DNA of 34,059 nucleotides from Candidatus Aerophobota bacterium (lineage in GTDB: Bacteria > Aerophobota > Aerophobia > Aerophobales > JAGGVN01). Shown piece after piece: positions 21,445-30,012 of the stretch; position 1 is the stretch's first letter, and every line of letters begins with the position of its first letter. The notes beneath the pieces were generated by a model. The model made no database searches, was not told where the DNA came from, and saw only the letters and a list, made by a program, of their open reading frames with translations. The translations under genes and the position numbers were made by a program. Location of the stretch: positions 1 to 34,059 of the forward strand of contig JAGGVN010000060.1 in NCBI GenBank assembly GCA_021158005.1, in the 5' to 3' direction.

Positions 21445-22659
21445 ATGAAATCTAAGAAGATTCTATTTCTTTCCAATGGATATGGAGAGGATAAAATTGC
21501 TACAGCTATAATTGAAAAATTGCTAAAAGATATACCCGAGCTAACAATCAAAGCTTTACCTTTGGTAGGGGAAGGAAATTTCTACCTAGAGAAAGGGATA
21601 GAAGTAATTTTATCTTCAAAAATGCTACCCAGCGGAGGCTTCGCTTTAAGAGCAGGCTTTTTTTCTTTTCTTAAAGATATAAAAGCCGGCTGGCTGAGGA
21701 TAACCAAAAATCAAATTAAAATCTTAAAAAAAGAAAGGGAAGAGGTAGACCTGGTAATTTCGGTAGGAGATATCTGGCCAGTAATACTTTCTCTTCTCTT
21801 TATAAGAAAGACTTTGATTTTTCTCCCAACCGCTAAATCAGATTATATCCAAAAGCATCATTTTATAGAAAGATTCTTAATGAAAAAATTCTGTAAATTA
21901 GTGATTACGCGAGATAGCCAGACAGCGTCTTCTCTGAGGAACTCCGGGATAAAAGCTATTTATGTGGGAAATATAATGTTAGATTCTTTAGAAATTACAG
22001 GTGAAGATTTTGGGATAGAAAAAGATAGCTATGTAATAGGCATACTTCCTGGAAGTAAAAATGAAGCTTATGAAAATCTAAAGATTATTCTTAAAGCAGT
22101 TTCTCTTATTAAAGAAAGACTTACTTCTCAGGGGATAAGGGTAGAATTCCTTCTTTCTTTTGCTCCTTCTCTTGAGCTTAAGAAATTGAGAAATATTCTT
22201 AATGGGGAAGAGGATTGGATAATAGAGAGAAGTAGTCCCGGAGAAAAAGAAAGAGGAATAATAGGTCACCTTACTCACCGAAGAACTTTCATTAAAATAA
22301 TTCAAGGGAAATTTGGCGATATTCTTAAATGCTCTCGGGTAATTATTGGACTTTCAGGCACAGGAAATGAACAAGCCGTAGGAATGGGAAAACCGGTAAT
22401 TACCTTCTGGGGAAAAGGACCACAAATTACCAGAAAATTCATCTCTACCCAACAGAAAATCTTAGGGGAAGCTATCTCGGTGGTAAAAAACGAAGAAGAA
22501 GAAATAGCCAGAGAAACTATATCTTTTCTCACCAATACTCAAAAATTACAAAGAGTCAGGGAAATAGGCCAACAGAGGATGGGAAAACCCGGAGGAGTAA
22601 CGAAAATGGTGAATTTAGTCAAACAAATTTTAAACAGTGAGAGAAAAATTGCATCTTAA
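21445..22659 (+). CDS. Lipid-A-disaccharide synthase-related protein (LpxB-like glycosyltransferase)
   Basis: 404 aa; 'KKILFLSNGYGEDKIATAIIEKLLKD', 'LPLVGEGNFY', 'ILPGSKNEAYENLKIILKAVSLI', 'IIGLSGTGNEQAVGMGKPVITFWGKGPQ'. Confidence 0.8.
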   Translation: MKSKKILFLSNGYGEDKIATAIIEKLLKDIPELTIKALPLVGEGNFYLEKGIEVILSSKMLPSGGFALRAGFFSFLKDIKAGWLRITKNQIKILKKEREEVDLVISVGDIWPVILSLLFIRKTLIFLPTAKSDYIQKHHFIERFLMKKFCKLVITRDSQTASSLRNSGIKAIYVGNIMLDSLEITGEDFGIEKDSYVIGILPGSKNEAYENLKIILKAVSLIKERLTSQGIRVEFLLSFAPSLELKKLRNILNGEEDWIIERSSPGEKERGIIGHLTHRRTFIKIIQGKFGDILKCSRVIIGLSGTGNEQAVGMGKPVITFWGKGPQITRKFISTQQKILGEAISVVKNEEEEIARETISFLTNTQKLQRVREIGQQRMGKPGGVTKMVNLVKQILNSERKIAS

Positions 22660-23905
22660 GAAAATTAAGCCTGCCCGATGTGAGACAATTATAGAAGTAT
22701 CATTATTGATTATGGTCTTTCTTTCTCCCGTAGGAGGAGCTTTAGCATTTTTTGCTCTTTTAGTAGCTGTGTTTTTCTGGATTTACAAAATGATTATTTC
22801 TAAAGAAATAAAATTAGTTCCTGCTCCCTTAAATTACCCTATCTTTATCTTCGTCCTGGTAGGATTTTGCTCTATTTTCTTCTCTACAAAACCTTTAACA
22901 AGTTTCGCTGCCTGGATTATACTTCTTACTTTCTCATTAACATATTTTCTCATAGTAAATAATCTTAAAAGTAGAAAACAGCTAGAAAGAATAATAAAGG
23001 CTCTGGTCATAGCTACTACTCTGGTGGCTGTAATAGGAATAATTCAATATTATACTGGCCTGGGAGTATCTTATCGTTTGAAATATTTTTCTTTTGATTT
23101 CCTTCAACAGGGATACAGAGTAAAATCAACTATGTCCAATCCCAATATTCTTGCGGGGCTATTTGTTCTGGCTATCCCCCTATCTCTAAGTTTATTACTG
23201 GGAAATTACAAGAAGCTTCATTATGCCTCAAAGACAAAAACCATAGGCAAAGATATATTAATGGCTCTCTCGGCATTGGCAATGATACTTTGTTTAATCT
23301 TTACTTATTCTCGTGGAGGGTGGATAGGACTTCTGGGAGCATTACTTATCTTTGGCTGGTTGAAAAATAAAAAATTTTTCATATTATTTTTACTCTCCAT
23401 TCTTCTATCAACAGTATTAATAGGAGGAGTAAGAAATAGATTAGAAAGTCTTACCAATATCTACTTCTCCAGTAATATAGAGAGGCTATATGGATGGCAG
23501 AGTGCCCTAAAGATAATTAAAGACCATCCTTTTTTTGGGTGTGGGCTCAATACTTTTCAACAAATTTACCCTCAATATATGGCTCCCCAGGCAAAGGAGA
23601 TGTTAGCTCATGCTCACAATACATTTTTACAAATAGGAGCAGAAATGGGACTAATAGCCCTGGGAATATTCATCTGGATATTCTTTACTTTATTTTCCCA
23701 CCTGTGGTACACATTTAAAAATATTCCCGAGAGAAATTTAAATATAATAACTCTGGGGGTTTTTTCTGGTTTCGTAGGATTTTTTATTCACAGTCAGTTC
23801 GATGTAGTTATGGATTATACCCCAGTGGGACTATTGCTCTGGTCCTTAATGGGGATAGCAATGGTCCTGGGGAGATTTTCTAAGAACAGTAAAACAAAAA
23901 AATAA
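22637..23905 (+). CDS. O-antigen ligase-like (Wzy/WaaL) polytopic membrane protein
   Basis: 422 aa, many hydrophobic segments; 'TYSRGGWIGLLGALLIFG', 'RLYGWQSALKIIKDHPFFGCGLNTFQQIYPQY', 'LAHAHNTFLQIGAEMGLIALGIF'. Confidence 0.88.
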   Translation: MREKLHLKKIKPARCETIIEVSLLIMVFLSPVGGALAFFALLVAVFFWIYKMIISKEIKLVPAPLNYPIFIFVLVGFCSIFFSTKPLTSFAAWIILLTFSLTYFLIVNNLKSRKQLERIIKALVIATTLVAVIGIIQYYTGLGVSYRLKYFSFDFLQQGYRVKSTMSNPNILAGLFVLAIPLSLSLLLGNYKKLHYASKTKTIGKDILMALSALAMILCLIFTYSRGGWIGLLGALLIFGWLKNKKFFILFLLSILLSTVLIGGVRNRLESLTNIYFSSNIERLYGWQSALKIIKDHPFFGCGLNTFQQIYPQYMAPQAKEMLAHAHNTFLQIGAEMGLIALGIFIWIFFTLFSHLWYTFKNIPERNLNIITLGVFSGFVGFFIHSQFDVVMDYTPVGLLLWSLMGIAMVLGRFSKNSKTKK

Positions 23906-24754
23906 CTATATCTCTATTTTCATATTATCAATCAATCTCGTTTCCCCTATTTTTACCGCCAGGGCAAGAAGAGCCTTTTTATCTATCTTTTCTATCTCTT
24001 CTAATGTCTTCGGATTAACTACAGCAATGTAATCTATATGAGCAAGAGGTTCCTTTTCTATTAAATTTTTCATAAAGGAAATAAGAGAATGAGGATTTCT
24101 TTCTCCTCTTTTAATTTGTTCTTTGGCAGCTACAAGAGACCTATAAAGGATAGTAGCAGCTTTTCTTTCCTCTTTATTAAGATAGGAATTACGGGAGCTT
24201 ATTGCCAGTCCATCTTCTTCTCTAATAGTAGGAAGAACGATAATCTGGATATTAAAATTCAGATCTTTTACCATTTTTTTAACTACTAAAACCTGTTGGT
24301 AATCCTTTTCTCCAAAATAGCTATAATCCGGATTAATTATATTAAAAAGTTTAACGAGGACGGTAACTACCCCTCGGAAATGACCGGGCCGAGAAGCTCC
24401 CTCAAGAATAGAGGAAAGTTTTCCTTCTACTTCTACAAATGTAGAATATCCCTGAGGATACATTTCCTCTACGCGGGGAGTAAAAATTACATTCACTCCC
24501 TCTCTTCTACATAAATCTCTATCCCTTTCCAGATCTCGAGGGTAGGTCTCATAATCTTCTCCTCTCCCAAATTGAACAGGATTAACAAAAATACTTACCA
24601 CTACTACCTCACAATCCTCTTTAGCCTTCTTTATTAAAGCGAGATGACCTTGATGAAGATATCCCATTGTAGGGACTAACCCTATAATTTTTCCTTCTTT
24701 CTTCCTCTCTCTTATATAGAATTTCATCTCCTCAATTTTCTCTATGAGAATCAT
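23906..24754 (-). CDS. panC: Pantoate-beta-alanine ligase
   Basis: 282 aa; 'GLVPTMGYLHQGHLALIKKAKEDCEVVVVSIFVNPVQFG', 'SRPGHFRGVVTVLVKLFNI', 'FGEKDYQQ', 'GLAISSRNSYL'. Confidence 0.97.
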   Translation of the reverse strand: MILIEKIEEMKFYIRERKKEGKIIGLVPTMGYLHQGHLALIKKAKEDCEVVVVSIFVNPVQFGRGEDYETYPRDLERDRDLCRREGVNVIFTPRVEEMYPQGYSTFVEVEGKLSSILEGASRPGHFRGVVTVLVKLFNIINPDYSYFGEKDYQQVLVVKKMVKDLNFNIQIIVLPTIREEDGLAISSRNSYLNKEERKAATILYRSLVAAKEQIKRGERNPHSLISFMKNLIEKEPLAHIDYIAVVNPKTLEEIEKIDKKALLALAVKIGETRLIDNMKIEI

Positions 24755-25508
24755 TCTTTAATCCTTCTATAGCAATATTTTTTCTCCACCAGAAAGAAAC
24801 CTCTTCCTCCCCTTCTCTTTCTCTCAATATTTTTAAAAGCCTTTTTACATTAGAGGAAGCTATCTCTTTTACCCGGGGATTCGCTTCTTCTAAAAATACT
24901 CTTTTCCATTGTAGAATAGCCTCTTTTATCTGTCCATTTTTCTCATAAGCAAAAGCTAAGATTCTCTCAAGGATAGGAGGATGTCCTTTTAGCTGAATTG
25001 CTTGTTTTATCCCCTCGATTGCCCGGGAGTATTCATAGGTCCTGAAGAGTCTAATAATAAAATCTCTGTAAATCCAGAGTCTGAAAGCATAAGGATTATT
25101 TTCTATTCCTTCATTAAGAAAAATAATAGCCGCATTTATGTGTCCTGTCTCTTCCATAACTAAGGCCCCAAAAGAGTAAGCCTCCACAAAATGGGGATCA
25201 AGCAATCCCATCACTCTAAAGAGGGGATAGGTCTTTTGAAATTTAACTTCTTTTTTCTCGCTCCAGTCGCCAAAATATTGGATTGACTGAAGGAAGAGAA
25301 AATCGACTAAAAGCTCTTTAAATCCTAAAGCGGTTAATATTCCCCCTATAAGTGCCTCTTCAGGATGGGATTCAGCCAACCACTCCACCACCTCTTTAAC
25401 AGGGAATTCTTTAACTTCTTTTATCTTTTTTTCTATGCCTATTTTTAACAAAAATATACTTATTGCCAACAAAATAAAGAGTCCCTTTACCCATTTTTTC
25501 TTCATCAT
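24732..25508 (-). CDS. Membrane-anchored TPR-like protein
   Basis: 258 aa; N-terminal hydrophobic anchor, helical repeats 'AAIIFLNEGIENNPYAFRLW', 'RAIEGIKQAIQLKGHPPILERILAFAYEKNGQIKEAILQWKRVF'. Confidence 0.65.
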   Translation of the reverse strand: MMKKKWVKGLFILLAISIFLLKIGIEKKIKEVKEFPVKEVVEWLAESHPEEALIGGILTALGFKELLVDFLFLQSIQYFGDWSEKKEVKFQKTYPLFRVMGLLDPHFVEAYSFGALVMEETGHINAAIIFLNEGIENNPYAFRLWIYRDFIIRLFRTYEYSRAIEGIKQAIQLKGHPPILERILAFAYEKNGQIKEAILQWKRVFLEEANPRVKEIASSNVKRLLKILREREGEEEVSFWWRKNIAIEGLKNDSHREN

Positions 25509-25572
25509 ACTCCCTTTGAAGAGAGTGATAGAGAAATAGAAAACCTTAGGAATTCAGGGATTAAAAGCTTTC

Positions 25573-25941
25573 TTACTTTCGTTCAATTATTATTTTCTCT
25601 CCCTCTTTCACTCTTTTCCACTCTTCAGGATCACCCAAAAAACTCCCTACAAGATTAACCTCGCTGGCTGGTCTGATTTCCTTCTCTGTAGAAATAGGAG
25701 TCTTTCCAAAGAATATGCAAAAACATTGGCCTTCAGGCCAGTAAGCAATATTACCTATTTCTACTGTTTCTACTCCTTTCTCTATTTCCTTTTTGACAGG
25801 GATTTTAAAGTAAATCTCTTCTCCCCAGAGATTCACTCTCCCCTCAATGGGTAATTTCTCCCAGATAGCTTTAGCTGTTTCACTCTCATTTAGCTCAGCT
25901 TCCATTTGAACTTCATCAGTAACAATCCTTATTATACGCAT
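25573..25941 (-). CDS. Cyclophilin-like fold protein (TM1367/DUF3830-like)
   Basis: About 122 aa from MRIIRIVTDEVQMEAELNESETAKAIWEKLPIEGRVNLWGEEIYFKIPV; 'GNIAYWPEGQCFCIFFGKTP'; SD aaaggag. Confidence 0.75.
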   Translation of the reverse strand: MRIIRIVTDEVQMEAELNESETAKAIWEKLPIEGRVNLWGEEIYFKIPVKKEIEKGVETVEIGNIAYWPEGQCFCIFFGKTPISTEKEIRPASEVNLVGSFLGDPEEWKRVKEGEKIIIERK

Positions 25942-26010
25942 CTTTTCTCCTTTCCACAAACCATTCTTACATCCTTTAGCTCTCAAGTTAAGAGAAAAGG
26001 AGGTTTAAAT

Positions 26011-26538
26011 TCATTCTATTTTAACCTTATTATCCGAAAATGTAGAAATTATCCGACCAAAAAATATCCTATGATAATCCCCCTGAGGGTAAAATTCTCC
26101 GCTGACATTCTCAGGCACTCTTGCGGGGATAATATCATTTCTATGAAGAACTTTGCACTCGTAATGAAAAATGCATTCTGCAATCATGGGAGACTTTACT
26201 CCTTTTCCCGGCAGAGGAGTAAGATTTTTTTCCTTGAATTTGTCATAATCCCTTCCGGAAACACTTCCACAGAAAGAAACTGCTTCCCTAAGTCTCTCAG
26301 AAGGAACATTTACGGTGAAATCTCCTGTTTCCTCAATGAAACTATAGGTAAACCTGGAGGGACGAACTAATACTAAAAACATAGGCATTCCCCATATTAT
26401 GCCAATTGTTCCCCAGCCAATGGTCATAACATTAATTTTCCCTTCTTTATTAACCGAGGTAAGAAGAAGTCCGCTCTCCTTCATAACCCTGAAAGTCTCT
26501 TTCAAATACTTACTGTAATCTACCTTTACTTTTTGCAT
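26011..26538 (-). CDS. Flavin reductase family protein
   Basis: About 175 aa from MQKVKVDYSKY (SD gaggagg); 'GLLLTSVNKEGKINVMTIGWGTIGIIWGMPMFLVLVRPSRFTYSFIEETGDFTVNVPS', 'CGSVSGRDYDKFKEKNLTP'. Confidence 0.85.
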   Translation of the reverse strand: MQKVKVDYSKYLKETFRVMKESGLLLTSVNKEGKINVMTIGWGTIGIIWGMPMFLVLVRPSRFTYSFIEETGDFTVNVPSERLREAVSFCGSVSGRDYDKFKEKNLTPLPGKGVKSPMIAECIFHYECKVLHRNDIIPARVPENVSGEFYPQGDYHRIFFGRIISTFSDNKVKIE

Positions 26539-26606
26539 TTTTATCCTCCTCATAGTGAATAATTCAATTCCATTCCCCGGTCTTTTCTCTCGTATTTCTC
26601 AAAGAT

Positions 26607-27029
26607 TTAAGTTTCTTCTTCTAAATTAGGCTTTGCTCTCCATTCTTTTTTACAAGCCTGGTGTCTTTTTTGCTCTAAAATCTTCTTCCTGGCTCGTCTT
26701 GAGCGTCTACACTTTGCTCTCCGGATTTTCTGGCGCCGTTTCTCCTCCTCGCTCTCCTCCCCAAGGATATAATTTTTAATTTTGCGTACCAGTTCCTGTC
26801 TGGCTAAAAAACGGTTTAGAGCTTGAGAGCGAGATTTTTGCATTTTTACTTCAAACCCTGAAGGAAGGTGTTTTAAATAAACACAGGTAGCCACTTTATT
26901 TACATTTTGTCCTCCCGGACCTCCGGCTCGAATAAATTTTTCCACCAGATCTTCCTCCCGTATAGCAAATTTTCGCATCTCTTCTTCTAATGCCTTCCGT
27001 TTCTCTTCTCGAACTCCAAAGTTAAGCAT
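26607..27029 (-). CDS. RF-1-domain peptide chain release factor-like protein (no anticodon-like domain)
   Basis: 'FIRAGGPGGQNVNKVATCVYLKHLPSGFEVKMQKSRSQALNRFLARQELVRKI' followed by a basic C-terminal tail; start placed at MLNFGVREEK. Confidence 0.85.
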   Translation of the reverse strand: MLNFGVREEKRKALEEEMRKFAIREEDLVEKFIRAGGPGGQNVNKVATCVYLKHLPSGFEVKMQKSRSQALNRFLARQELVRKIKNYILGEESEEEKRRQKIRRAKCRRSRRARKKILEQKRHQACKKEWRAKPNLEEET

Positions 27030-27107
27030 CCTAAAATCTCCATCTTTCAAGGTAAGAGAAAAATACTGATAGTAAGGATAGCCCTGAGGATAGCAGAAAG
27101 ACAAATC

Positions 27108-27523
27108 TTCCTTTCTTTCCAAATCCTACGGGTTTATAATTTTCATCAAAAGAAGAACGAATCTTTTTGGGAATATTGCCAGAGATTTCTACTGTTAAGA
27201 TTTTTTTAATCCACAAAACAAAATCCTGACCTACTGGATAATCTTTAAAAAATCTATTTTAGAGAAACTCCTTATATCTTCGGGTTCTATGCCATTTTCC
27301 TGGCAGAATTTCCGGTAAAAACTATTCTTAGAATAATGGTAGCTGAAACTATATTGGATAGCTTGGAGACAAATCTTCTCAACTTCATCCCCGGAAAGAC
27401 TATAGGGACTGACTACCCCGTATAAAGACTTTTCTACAGAAGTCCACTTATCTTGGGGAGGGATATAGACTTTTAAACCCCATCTAACTCATTCATATAA
27501 GTCTCAAAGCTTCTTTCTACCAT
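27108..27523 (-). pseudogene. Degenerate, multiply frameshifted ORF resembling the N-terminus of LuxE/GH3-like acyl-activating proteins
   Basis: ATG at 27523 with SD aaggtggg. Fragments: MVERSFETYMNELDG / LKVYIPPQDKWTSVEKSLYGVVSPYSLSGDEVEKICLQAIQYSFSYHYSKNSFYRKFCQENGIEPEDIRSFSKIDFLK / DYPVGQDFVLWIKKILTVEISGNIPKKIRSSFDENYKPVGF. Two frame changes are needed, near 27478-27480 (GGG run) and 27239-27250 (T/A runs). Family resemblance is low confidence. Confidence 0.5.
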
Positions 27524-27584
27524 ATTCCCACCTTTATTGATTTTATTATGCTCAATTTCATAGTCCTGTCAAATTTTTTTAAAA

Positions 27585-27612
27585 TTGACAGAATAGAGAT
27601 ATATGGTAGGAT
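27585..27612 (+). promoter_or_regulatory. Putative promoter TTGACA-N16-TAGGAT upstream of metG
   Basis: TTGACA at 27585-27590, TAGGAT at 27607-27612, ATG at 27625; the -10 element is only 4/6. Confidence 0.45.
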
Positions 27613-27624
27613 AAATCCAAAAAA

Positions 27625-29169
27625 ATGAGAGAAAAAGACTCAAAAAAATTTTATATTACTACTCCCATATATTATGTTAATGCCCCCCCGCATTTGGGAA
27701 GTGCTTACACTACTATTGCTGCCGATGTTCTGGCAAGGTATAAACGGCTAAAAGGATACAAAGTTTTTTTCCTGACAGGGACTGATGAACACGGAAATAA
27801 GATTGCTCGTGCGGCCAAAGAAAAAGGAATTGAACCCTCTAAGCTCACTGAAAAAATAGTCTCTCACTACCAGGAGCTCTGGAAAAGATTATTCATCTCC
27901 TATAATGATTTTATTCGCACCACTCAGTCTCGCCATATTAAGGTGGTAAGAAACGTCTTCCAGAAACTTTACCAGCAAAACGATATTTATAAAGGAATCT
28001 ACCAAGGATGGTATTGCGTGCCTTGTGAGAGTTTCTGGTTAGAATCACAATTAAAGGGGAACCTTTGTCCTGATTGTGGACGTAAGGTGGAAAGAATAAA
28101 AGAGGAGTGTTATTACTTTAATCTTTCTAAATATCAAAAGAGACTTTCTCAATATATAGAGAAAAATCCTGATTTCATTCAACCTCCTGCGCGTCGAAAT
28201 GAGGTTATAGGCTTTATTAAAAAAGGACTAAAAGATGTCTGTGTTACTCGATTAAATTTAAATTGGGGAATTTCCTGTCCTGTAGAAAGAAGACACACTG
28301 TTTATGTGTGGATTGATGCCTTACTTAATTATATCTCCGCCTTGGGGTATTCTTTAAATGGAGAAAAATTCTCCTCATTCTGGCCCGCAGATGTTCAACT
28401 CATAGGCAAGGATATTTTAAGATTTCATTGTATAATCTGGCCTTCTCTTCTTATGGCTCTGGGAATAGATTTACCTCATTGTATTTTTGCTCATGGATGG
28501 TGGAAAGTAGAAGGAGAAAGAATGTCCAAATCAAAAGGTAATATAATCGACCCTCAAAAGATGGTAGAAAATTATGGGGCAGATACCCTTCGTTATTTTC
28601 TCCTCAGGGAAGTTCCCTTTGGAGAAGATGGAGATTTTTCCCTGAGTGCTTTTATCAAAAGGGTTAATAGTGACCTGGCAAACGACCTGGGGAATCTATT
28701 GAATAGGACTCTTCCCCTCATAGAAAAATATTCCCAGGGAAAGATTCCCCCCTGTTATGAAGAAAGAGGAATAGATAAACAATTAAGAGAGAAAATAGAA
28801 GGGATTTTTTCTCCTCTTGAGAAAGCAATGGAAGAACTTTCTTTCTCACAGGCTTTATCCTTAATCTGGGAAATAGTAAGATCAGCCAATCTCTATATGG
28901 ATAAATGTTCTCCCTGGAGAGAAATTCAAAAAAAAGAGGGACTTAAAAATTGCCTGACAACTTTATACCATCTCTCCGAAACCCTTCGGTTACTGGGACT
29001 TCTTCTTTTCCCTTTTATCCCCGAATCAGCAAAAAGATTATGGGAACAACTGGGGATAAGAGAAAAATTAGAAGAGCAAACCTTTGATAAAGCTAAAAAA
29101 TGGGGAAGTTTAACTATAGGAATGAAGATAAATAGAGGAAGACCCCTCTTTCCTCGAATAAGAGAATGA
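27625..29169 (+). CDS. metG: Methionyl-tRNA synthetase
   Basis: 514 aa; 'FYITTPIYYVNAPPHLGSAYTTIAADVLARYKRLKGYKVFFLTGTDEHGNKI', 'GWWKVEGERMSKSKGNIIDP'. Confidence 0.97.
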   Translation: MREKDSKKFYITTPIYYVNAPPHLGSAYTTIAADVLARYKRLKGYKVFFLTGTDEHGNKIARAAKEKGIEPSKLTEKIVSHYQELWKRLFISYNDFIRTTQSRHIKVVRNVFQKLYQQNDIYKGIYQGWYCVPCESFWLESQLKGNLCPDCGRKVERIKEECYYFNLSKYQKRLSQYIEKNPDFIQPPARRNEVIGFIKKGLKDVCVTRLNLNWGISCPVERRHTVYVWIDALLNYISALGYSLNGEKFSSFWPADVQLIGKDILRFHCIIWPSLLMALGIDLPHCIFAHGWWKVEGERMSKSKGNIIDPQKMVENYGADTLRYFLLREVPFGEDGDFSLSAFIKRVNSDLANDLGNLLNRTLPLIEKYSQGKIPPCYEERGIDKQLREKIEGIFSPLEKAMEELSFSQALSLIWEIVRSANLYMDKCSPWREIQKKEGLKNCLTTLYHLSETLRLLGLLLFPFIPESAKRLWEQLGIREKLEEQTFDKAKKWGSLTIGMKINRGRPLFPRIRE

Positions 29170-29999
29170 GATTAAAAGAAGAAACAGAATATCTCTGCGA
29201 GAAATACAATTTTACCCCCAAAAGAGAATGGGGACAAAATTTTCTCATTGACCAAAAGATTCTTAAGAGAATAATTCAAACCCTAAGGTTGACTAAAGAA
29301 GATATAGTTATGGAAATAGGGGCAGGGACGGGTATTCTTACGGAAAAATTAGTTCAAGAAGGGGTGAGAGTAATAGCTGTAGAAGTAGACAAAAAGCTAT
29401 GTAAAATATTAAGAGAGAAGTTTAAAAATACTCCTAATTTGGAAATACGGGAGGAAGATATAGAGAAATTCTTGAGAGAGGAAGAGTTTAGCTCAAAGAG
29501 ACCCCTTAAAGTAGCCGGAAATCTTCCTTATAGGATAGCTTCTTCTATTCTACTAACTTTAATGGAAAAAGAATGGGTTAAATTTATGGTAGTAATGGTG
29601 CAAAGAGAAATAGGAGAAAGACTTATTGCTAAACAAGGAGATAAAAAAAGAGGGGTTATAACTATTTTAGCTAATTATTATACAAAAATATCTCCCGTGA
29701 TGAATGTCCCTCCCCAGGCTTTCTTTCCTCTTCCTCGGGTAAGTTCTACCTTACTGGAAATAAAGAGAAGGGGAAGGAATGGAGTGATAGATAAAAGTAG
29801 ATTCTCTCTTATAGTAAAAGCGGCTTTTTCTTCCCGGAGAAAAACACTGGAAAACTCATTAAGCAGAGCTCTAAGAATAGATAAGAATTACCTTAGGGAA
29901 AAATTAAGCCAGATAAAAATTGATGGAAAAAGAAGAGCAGAAACTCTGGACATAGAAGAATTTATTAAAATAACCAATACTTTAAATCTAAATTGCTAA
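29166..29999 (+). CDS. rsmA: 16S rRNA (adenine(1518/1519)-N6) dimethyltransferase
   Basis: 277 aa; 'WGQNFLIDQKILKRI', 'VMEIGAGTGILTEKL', 'KVAGNLPYRIASSILL', 'AAFSSRRKTLENSL'. Confidence 0.97.
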   Translation: MRLKEETEYLCEKYNFTPKREWGQNFLIDQKILKRIIQTLRLTKEDIVMEIGAGTGILTEKLVQEGVRVIAVEVDKKLCKILREKFKNTPNLEIREEDIEKFLREEEFSSKRPLKVAGNLPYRIASSILLTLMEKEWVKFMVVMVQREIGERLIAKQGDKKRGVITILANYYTKISPVMNVPPQAFFPLPRVSSTLLEIKRRGRNGVIDKSRFSLIVKAAFSSRRKTLENSLSRALRIDKNYLREKLSQIKIDGKRRAETLDIEEFIKITNTLNLNC

Positions 30000-30012
30000 T
30001 TGAATAAAAAAA

